From the NCBI GenBank assembly GCA_964458015.1, contig CAYWGR010000035.1, positions 1-35,133 of the forward strand: DNA of 35,133 nucleotides, given 5' to 3'. The DNA comes from CAYWGR01 sp964458015 (lineage in GTDB: Bacteria; Planctomycetota; Planctomycetia; Pirellulales; Thermoguttaceae). Numbering within the stretch: position 1 is the stretch's first letter; every line of letters starts with the position of its first letter. The notes below the pieces were generated by a model. That model was not told where the DNA came from. It saw only the letters and a program-made list of their open reading frames with translations, and did not search any database. Below, piece after piece: positions 29,639 through 35,133 of the stretch. The position numbers and the translations under genes were made by a program.

Positions 29639-32389
29639 TTACTTCGCAACCTTCTTAATCTGAAGGTTGTCCACATAGAACGCCGTGTCGGCGGCCGAGA
29701 CGCTAATAAAACCGGCCCAATCAAGCTTCGAGAACTCAGGGCTCGGCATAGCCAAGTCGGCAAACACTTGCGGCGCGCCGTTGGGCGGCGTCACCGTGAG
29801 CTTGAACGTCTTGGGCGCGTTTTTGACCAGCGCCGCTTCAATCTCGACGTGAATCCAGCCGTCGGCCTTTGCCTTCAGCAATTCCTTGCCATTGACCGTA
29901 ATAGGGCCGTCCGCGTTGAACGTCACGCTCGGTCCGGCGTATTGCGTCCAACCGGCGTCGTCGCGCCACGCCAAAACAACCACGACGCCCGGCGTCAGAC
30001 GCAAATCGAAACTTTGTCGAACTACTCCGTCGGCCAAATGCGGCTCGTAGTAGAAATGCGGCTGCCACGAAGGCTGCACCGCTTTGGTGTCCGTAACCTT
30101 GATGCTTTGCTTTCCGCCGGCCGCCTGTTCACTCGTCACTTGAACCGACGCGCCCGACACTTCCCCGCTTACAACGGCGGTTTGCGGATGGGTGTTCACC
30201 GGCGTTTTTTCAAAGTCGTCGTCCACTTCCTTCGGCGTCGGAGGCGGCGGGGGCGGCGGCAGCACCGTTTTCGGATACTTCAAGTTCTTCGCCTCGGCCA
30301 CCCACGCCGGATCGCCGTACAAACCAACTTTCGACGTGTCGATCTGCTGGAATCCGAGTTGCAGAGCCGGCGAAGATGCCTTCAGTCGGAAATCGTACTG
30401 CTCGACGTTCTCAAACTGCGGATCGGCAATCCGCGAATGCGCGTCGAGCCCCATTTTCTGCCACTGGGCAAAATCACGTCCCAAAAACCGCAAGGCGTCC
30501 GCGCCGCGTGTGTCCCAATAAAGGTTTTCATCCCAAACGCCCAGCGATTCCTTGGCGTCGATGCGTTGCTGAAGCGACCCATTGGCATGGGGAACAATCA
30601 GCGTGCCTTGCGTCATGTAGACGATATTTTTCTGGAACGTATTCACTCGTTTTTCCCAGAAGGGCCACAGTGCGTAATTGGCCGACAGCGCGAAGATATT
30701 ATTGCGAATCGTATGTTCGTGGCCGCCGTTGTTGTACATCATCCCGCCGGATTTCGTATTGTAAACCACGTTGTTCTCGACAAGATATCCGCTCGTCGTG
30801 GCGTCCAGATAGATTCCCCAGCCGAACGGCGGTTGCTCGTAGGGCCAAACATCGTGGAACACATTATTGCGGATCACGCTGCCCGTCGAGACGCCCAACG
30901 CATAGATCGCGCCACCGTCGCTCAACGTGCCTTTCAGCACGTGATGAACGTGGTTGTATTCAATCGTATTGTAATGACATCGCGTGGGACTATCGCCCCA
31001 ATCCCAACCGATCGACATGCCCGAGTAGAGCAAATCGTGGATTTCATTGTGCGAGATCATATTACGGCTGCTTTGCCCCACAAAAACGCCTATGCCTGCC
31101 GCGAAGACATGCCCGCCGTCGTAAATATGGTTATTGTCAACCACATTATTGCTCGATTCGGTTTCATCATTCGGCGGCATCGCAGCCTCGCCGATTCGAA
31201 CGCCGCCGGCCCCAAAATCGCAAATGCGGTTGCCGGCGATACGGCATTCCTTGCAGCCTCGGCGCAGCCAAACGGCATACTGGCCCACATGCGCTATTTC
31301 GCAATTTTCGATCGCGCACTTCCGCGCTCCGTCGGCCGTTACATTGGCCGGCGTTTCGACGGCCGCTTGCGTGCTGCTGTTCCCCTCGGGTTTAAGCACC
31401 CAATCGCCGTGCTGGAACGCCAAACCACGAAGCGTCACATGTTGCACAAAACGCTTCTCGTCGGCATTTCCCGCAAACCGCACCAAATCCACAAGCCGCG
31501 GCGCGATTACCGTGGCCTGCTCCATCTGTTCGCCCGGCAGAGGCTTGTAGCTCAAAACGCCGGTCTCGCGATTCAAATACCACTCACCCGGCTGGTCGAG
31601 CAACTCGATTGCGTTTTCGACATAATAGCGCTGCATCTTCTCCCACAATCCGATGGGCCACCATTCCTTCTGTGGCGCAACAAACTGCACGGTATGCGTT
31701 GCGGGATCCACGCTCTTCACCGGATGAATCGACGTCTCCCAAGAGTGCATCAAAACTACCTGAACATCGCCGAGCCGTTTCCAAGGCTGGAGGTCTTTGT
31801 CGTTAAATACAAATTTATCGCGTGCAATCTCGTTGCCCTGCGCATCACGCGGCCCCGGCACGGTCGAAGCAATGCGAAGATAACCCTCGTTCGGAGATCG
31901 GGCACGAATGCAGCGTCGGCCGTTGATGAAAAGCTGTTGGAAATACCATTGGCCCGCCGCGACTTCGGGTATTTGGACCGTCCACAGTCCGTCGGCCTCC
32001 TGCTTCCAGCCACGAATCACGCGGCCGCCGCTCAGTATCGGCTTCTGCTCCGGCTGCGCCGCATAGACGATCGGTGCCTCGGCCGTGCCCGAATCTTGCG
32101 GCTCTAAAACGAAAGGTGCAGCCATGTAGTACGTGCCGCCTTGAATCAACACGGTGATCTGCCCGGCCTCAGTGCCCGCAACACGCATCTTCCGAATGGC
32201 ATCCCTCGCGCCCAACGGCGTGGCCAACGGTCCATCGGTGCCCTGCGGATTAGCTGCCGCAAGCCGGCCTGTCCACCCGTCATTTCCATTCGGAGCCACA
32301 AACAGCGTGACCGGCGCCGCGGCCTTCACATGGGAGGAAAGTGCCAAAACGACGACAAGAAACATCAACCACGTTCTTCGGGCGGTCAT
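29639..32389 (-). CDS. Secreted right-handed parallel beta-helix protein (possible GH141-like)
   Basis: A 916-aa protein. A signal peptide (MTARRTWLMFLVVVLALSSH to KAA, about 1-24) is followed by FVAPNGNDGWTGR, GARDAIRKMR and LIQGGTYYMAAPFVL, the usual start of exported beta-helix enzymes. Asn-rich rungs follow at about 380-620 (NNVVDNNHIYDGG, NTIEYNHVHHV, VIRNNVFHDV, YLVENNVVYN, HTIRNNIFAL). A seven-proline linker (711-717) leads to a 199-residue C-terminal beta-sandwich ending AGFISVSAADTAFYVDNLQI, like LamG/CBM modules. The layout recalls GH141 and similar polysaccharide-cleaving proteins, but catalytic residues were not identified. GGAG lies 7 nt before the ATG. It probably acts on external glycans. 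Confidence 0.9.
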   Translation of the reverse strand: MTARRTWLMFLVVVLALSSHVKAAAPVTLFVAPNGNDGWTGRLAAANPQGTDGPLATPLGARDAIRKMRVAGTEAGQITVLIQGGTYYMAAPFVLEPQDSGTAEAPIVYAAQPEQKPILSGGRVIRGWKQEADGLWTVQIPEVAAGQWYFQQLFINGRRCIRARSPNEGYLRIASTVPGPRDAQGNEIARDKFVFNDKDLQPWKRLGDVQVVLMHSWETSIHPVKSVDPATHTVQFVAPQKEWWPIGLWEKMQRYYVENAIELLDQPGEWYLNRETGVLSYKPLPGEQMEQATVIAPRLVDLVRFAGNADEKRFVQHVTLRGLAFQHGDWVLKPEGNSSTQAAVETPANVTADGARKCAIENCEIAHVGQYAVWLRRGCKECRIAGNRICDFGAGGVRIGEAAMPPNDETESSNNVVDNNHIYDGGHVFAAGIGVFVGQSSRNMISHNEIHDLLYSGMSIGWDWGDSPTRCHYNTIEYNHVHHVLKGTLSDGGAIYALGVSTGSVIRNNVFHDVWPYEQPPFGWGIYLDATTSGYLVENNVVYNTKSGGMMYNNGGHEHTIRNNIFALSANYALWPFWEKRVNTFQKNIVYMTQGTLIVPHANGSLQQRIDAKESLGVWDENLYWDTRGADALRFLGRDFAQWQKMGLDAHSRIADPQFENVEQYDFRLKASSPALQLGFQQIDTSKVGLYGDPAWVAEAKNLKYPKTVLPPPPPPPTPKEVDDDFEKTPVNTHPQTAVVSGEVSGASVQVTSEQAAGGKQSIKVTDTKAVQPSWQPHFYYEPHLADGVVRQSFDLRLTPGVVVVLAWRDDAGWTQYAGPSVTFNADGPITVNGKELLKAKADGWIHVEIEAALVKNAPKTFKLTVTPPNGAPQVFADLAMPSPEFSKLDWAGFISVSAADTAFYVDNLQIKKVAK

Positions 32390-32719
32390 GTTGATTCTCC
32401 ATGTGCCGGGGTGATCGTGCGGAAGCGAGTTGCCACTGAAATCCGAGGCAAGTCTGCAATAAACCGGGAGGGAAAGTTGGCAGGCAGGTGTAACCTAGGA
32501 AATTCTCGCAGGAATGAGAAGCATTTTAGCAGTTCACCGCATGTAACACAACCAAAAGGACCATGGAAACCCTTTCCTGTACCGAGAACGAGAAAACACC
32601 CCTCCGTTGAGGAGGTCTTCGGCGACTTGACCCCGAACCCGACACAGGATAGAAAAGTGGAGAGACAGTGCCGTGCAGCCTGCCTTGTCCGCGTTGGTTA
32701 TCTTTCGATTGGTTCTTAC
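32390..32719. other. Intergenic gap, 330 bp
   Basis: The frame of the FHA gene is open through it from 32141, but the translation is not protein-like. A CCTCC/GGAGG pair (near 32601-32615) could form a small hairpin. TTGACC (32627-32632) about 16 bp before ATAGAA is a weak promoter candidate for the FHA gene. No gene found. Confidence 0.55.
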
Positions 32720-33394
32720 ATGGCTTTGATTACATTACGGGTGCTGGACGGCGCGGATCGAGGACGTATTTACGCGGATGCTCCCACTCCATTGACCGTC
32801 GGCCGCGAAGAAGGCAACCCCATCCAACTCAACGATGAGCGGGTCAGCCGCTTCCATATCAAAATCCAGGAAGACGATGATAAAATCGTCCTGACCGACC
32901 TCCAAAGCACCAACGGCACCAAGGTCAACGGCGAAACCGTTCAGATTTCCATCCTTCGCCCCGGCGACGTAATCGCGGTGGGACGAACCATCCTCGTCTT
33001 CGGTTCCCGCGAGGAAATCGCCCGACGTTTAGCCATGCTACGCGGCGTAGATCTTTCGGAAGGCGTTACCCTGGGCCTCGATGAATACGAAGAGGAACCC
33101 AGCGTCGCATCGTTGGATTTCGAGCTGAATTTCAGCGAAGACACCGATGCGGAACTCCTCCTGCATACGCTGCTGCCGCCGCCGTTGCCCGATTCACTAA
33201 GCCCCGGCCAAACGGCCCAAGTGGCCGAAATGCTCCAATACATCAACCTCCGCATGCGAGGGCTGCTGCAATCGGTTAAATCAAAACCGAAAAGCGACCA
33301 TGTCACGCTCGATCAACGCCAGTGGCAAAACCTGATCGACCTCGAAGACCGACTGGCCGGCTATCTTCGCCATATCGGCGAACCAGGTGAGTAA
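32720..33394 (+). CDS. FHA-domain protein
   Basis: A 224-aa protein from ATG 32720 (MALITLRVLDGADRGRIY). An FHA domain covers about 5-98: PLTVGREEGNPIQL (Gly28-Arg29), the phosphothreonine-reading SRFH (Ser43, Arg44, His46), LTDLQSTNGTKVNG (Asn65, Asn70-Gly71) and ISILRPGDVIAVG. The rest is acidic and helical, with a low-complexity PPPLPDSLSPG region. It should bind phosphothreonine peptides made by Ser/Thr kinases. It lies 93 bp before a sigma-54-type response regulator on the same strand. The longer frame start is rejected because it crosses the neighbour's leader; no strong ribosome site is visible. Confidence 0.9.
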   Translation: MALITLRVLDGADRGRIYADAPTPLTVGREEGNPIQLNDERVSRFHIKIQEDDDKIVLTDLQSTNGTKVNGETVQISILRPGDVIAVGRTILVFGSREEIARRLAMLRGVDLSEGVTLGLDEYEEEPSVASLDFELNFSEDTDAELLLHTLLPPPLPDSLSPGQTAQVAEMLQYINLRMRGLLQSVKSKPKSDHVTLDQRQWQNLIDLEDRLAGYLRHIGEPGE

Positions 33395-33487
33395 CATCTT
33401 TTTCCTGCCTTATGTAAAACAAAACCATCACCCCTCTAAGGTGGCGGTTCTGGTCGTGGCTTTCTCGATGCGGTATCATCAAATGTC

Positions 33488-34891
33488 ATGAGCGCAGCCG
33501 ACACAAAAACCACCAATAATACTGTTGACCCACCCTCCGAAGTGCTGATCGTCGATAACGATCGAGTACATGCCGAGACCGTCGCGGAAAGCTTGGAACG
33601 CATCGGATGCCATTGCCGCGTCGCCGCCTCGGGCAACGAAGGCGCACGCCTGCTCGAAGAAACACCCTTCGACGTCGTCATCACCGATCTTGTGATGAAC
33701 GATATCGACGGCCTAGGCATCCTCGCCCGCTCCAAAGCCGACCAGCCCGCCGCCGAAGTCATTCTCATGACCGGCCACGGCACCGTGCCCTCGGCCGTCG
33801 AAGCCATGCGAAGCGGCGCGTTCAATTATCTGCTGAAGCCTTTGGATATCGCCCAGCTTCGGGCAAGTGTCGTCAAGGCCGTCGAAAGCTCGCGTCTGAA
33901 ACGCACCAACGTCGAACTAAAACGCCGCCTCGATGAAAAATTCGGCTTCGAGGGCGTTATCGGCGATAGCCCCCTGATGCGCGACGTGATCGAACGGCTC
34001 AAACGCATCGCCCCCACCAACGCCAGTGTGTTGATCCAAGGTGAAACAGGCACAGGCAAGGAACTCGTCGCCCAAGCGATCCACCAAAACAGCCCTCGCA
34101 AAAACAAACCGTTCGTGGCTCTGAACTGCGCCGCGCTGAGCGAGAACATTTTAGAGAGCGAATTGTTCGGCCATGTCAAAGGCGCATTCACCGACGCTTC
34201 GGCCGACCGCGTCGGCAAGTTCGAATACGCCAACGGCGGCACGATGTTTCTCGACGAAGTGGGCGATATGCCCCTGCCCACGCAAATCAAGCTGCTCCGT
34301 GTGCTTGAAAACAGCGAAATCACCCGCGTCGGCTCGAATAACCCGATCAAAGTCAACGTCCGGATCCTTTCGGCCACCAACCGAAACCTGGAAGAAGCCA
34401 TCGAAGCAGGCACGTTCCGTAGCGATCTCTACCACCGGCTGAAAGTCGTCACGATCCGGCTGCCTACGCTCTGCGAACGAAGCCAGGATATTCCTATCCT
34501 GATCGACTACTTCATTAAGCAATTCTCGTCGCAACACGGGACACAAATCCAAGGCATGTCGCCCGCCGCGCGGCATAAACTGTTGGCCTTCAATTGGCCC
34601 GGCAACGTTCGCCAACTCCGCAACGTCGTCGAAAGCATGGTCGTCGTCGATTACGACGGCCTGTTGGACGTCGACGACTTGCCCGAGGAGTTGGCCGGCG
34701 TCACCACCCCGGACGGCGAACCTTCGACCGCCTCCCTAACCGCCCTGGTCGGCAAACCGCTCACGGAACTCGAACGCCTCTTCGTGGCCGAGACGCTTCG
34801 CCTCACCGTCGGAAACCGCGAGGAAGCCGCCAAAATGCTCGGCATCGGCGAGCGGACGCTGTACCGGAAGATAAAAGAATACGGACTATAG
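33488..34891 (+). CDS. Sigma-54-dependent response regulator (NtrC family)
   Basis: A 467-aa transcription activator. The receiver domain (about 17-135) has the acidic pair Asp23/Asp25 in IVDNDR, phospho-acceptor Asp67 in VVITDLVMNDIDG, Thr95 and Lys117 in LLKPLD. The AAA+ domain (about 155-385) has Walker A GETGTGKE (185-192), Walker B MFLDEVGDM with Asp256-Glu257, and FNWPGNVRQLRNV. The sigma-54 contact loop is GAFTDA (232-237) in place of the usual GAFTGA. A Fis-type helix-turn-helix ends the protein (NREEAAKMLGIGERTLYRKI). No partner histidine kinase is in the window; an FHA protein precedes it. Confidence 0.95.
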   Translation: MSAADTKTTNNTVDPPSEVLIVDNDRVHAETVAESLERIGCHCRVAASGNEGARLLEETPFDVVITDLVMNDIDGLGILARSKADQPAAEVILMTGHGTVPSAVEAMRSGAFNYLLKPLDIAQLRASVVKAVESSRLKRTNVELKRRLDEKFGFEGVIGDSPLMRDVIERLKRIAPTNASVLIQGETGTGKELVAQAIHQNSPRKNKPFVALNCAALSENILESELFGHVKGAFTDASADRVGKFEYANGGTMFLDEVGDMPLPTQIKLLRVLENSEITRVGSNNPIKVNVRILSATNRNLEEAIEAGTFRSDLYHRLKVVTIRLPTLCERSQDIPILIDYFIKQFSSQHGTQIQGMSPAARHKLLAFNWPGNVRQLRNVVESMVVVDYDGLLDVDDLPEELAGVTTPDGEPSTASLTALVGKPLTELERLFVAETLRLTVGNREEAAKMLGIGERTLYRKIKEYGL

Positions 34892-34906
34892 AATTAAGCC
34901 CTTTAC

Positions 34907-34910
34907 GGAG
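34907..34910 (+). promoter_or_regulatory. Ribosome binding site for the edge gene
   Basis: GGAG with 10 bases to TTG 34921; no ATG or GTG is available in that frame near it. Confidence 0.4.
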
Positions 34911-34920
34911 TATAGTACAA

Positions 34921-35133
34921 TTGGCATACCCATCCGTTGACTATCTTCAGAATGTGCTAGCAAAGCACGTCTTTCACTATGCCAAGGACGCAAAGAAGGC
35001 GTCTGGCCGAGCGTTAGGTACACTCGTCGAAATAATCACCTTCTACAGTTTGAAGGCTTGGGGCCTTGAACGGCATGTTGCGATTGAAAGACCGCTTCCT
35101 GAATTCGCCAACGCTGGCATCACTCATAACGTC
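34921..35133 (+). CDS. Unidentified protein, N-terminal 71 residues (runs off the window)
   Basis: Open from TTG 34921 to the end of the window, starting 29 bp after the response-regulator stop. The translation looks like a real soluble protein: AYPSVDYLQNVLAKHVFHYA, a basic stretch KDAKKASGRALG, then LVEIITFYSLKAWGLERHVA and IERPLPEFANAGITHNV. The last phrases remind me of N-terminal parts of restriction-endonuclease-like proteins, but this is a faint resemblance and no catalytic motif lies in the visible part. Codon use is less GC-rich than in the preceding gene, which would fit an acquired gene. The TTG start is supported only by GGAG at 34907. Confidence 0.55.
   Translation, partial: MAYPSVDYLQNVLAKHVFHYAKDAKKASGRALGTLVEIITFYSLKAWGLERHVAIERPLPEFANAGITHNV

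Noticed and set aside
29633..32107. 824-codon open frame on the plus strand
   Set aside because: Antisense shadow of the beta-helix gene; Arg/His-rich translation without domains, no ribosome site, and the minus-strand protein has a signal peptide and clear repeats.
32141..32719. Earlier start for the FHA gene
   Set aside because: The extension overlaps the 5' part of the divergent beta-helix gene and its leader and is not protein-like; FHA proteins usually begin just before the domain.

Overview
The window looks like a chromosomal segment of a planctomycete, most likely of the Pirellulales. This is an inference from gene content: a DUF1570 metalloprotease, a Tat-exported Gfo/Idh/MocA oxidoreductase, HEAT-repeat and FHA proteins, a small acidic protein of a type I associate with planctomycetes, an exported beta-helix protein, and many repeat-rich intergenic gaps. 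Coding regions are GC-rich and most genes are standard length. There is no rRNA, tRNA, CRISPR array, prophage or intact transposase.

Layout. 1-3216: isoprenoid/NADP operon (end of a polyprenyl diphosphate synthase, dxs, nadK). 3376-5281: two exported or membrane-anchored hypothetical proteins. 5350-7300 (minus): a diadenylate cyclase of the archaeal DacZ architecture and a HEAT-repeat lipoprotein. 7571-12180: an SPFH-domain protein, a DUF1570 protease and a Tat-exported oxidoreductase. 12247-14691 (minus): a LysM membrane protein and an NCS1-type permease. 14970-21920: a GT39-like membrane glycosyltransferase, a giant AsmA-like protein that seems to start at ATT, a small acidic protein, dapF and a DUF374 acyltransferase-like protein. 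22010-24007 (minus): a membrane-anchored tandem SurA/parvulin protein. 24345-28386: a surface-polysaccharide locus (Wzm-like permease, Wzt-like ATPase, WecA/MraY-like glycosyl-1-phosphate transferase, GT2 glycosyltransferase). 28387-29638: an AT-richer gap with one orphan membrane-protein gene between two 70-bp direct repeats. 29639-32389 (minus): a secreted right-handed beta-helix protein. 32720-34891: an FHA protein and a sigma-54-type response regulator. 34921-end: the 5' end of an unidentified TTG-start gene.

Functionally, much of the segment concerns the envelope: isoprenoid precursors feed the undecaprenyl carrier used by the WecA-like enzyme, Wzm/Wzt export the product, and dapF, DUF374, AsmA, SurA-like and LysM proteins belong to peptidoglycan, lipid and outer-membrane upkeep. 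The cyclase gene adds c-di-AMP signalling, and the FHA/sigma-54 pair suggests phospho-dependent control.

The most unusual signal lies between genes. Seven tracts of degenerate heptamer repeats (consensus like CTRRYCC) sit in intergenic gaps. A 7-nt period carrying TAA/TAG/TGA in each unit places stop codons in all three frames. In the tracts between the convergent genes at 5270-5363 the repeat supplies the stop codons of both neighbours. Further dispersed families are present: a roughly 60-bp hairpin element in two copies of opposite orientation, an AGCCGC-type hairpin family, and polypyrimidine tracts ending in TGCCTACACCT.
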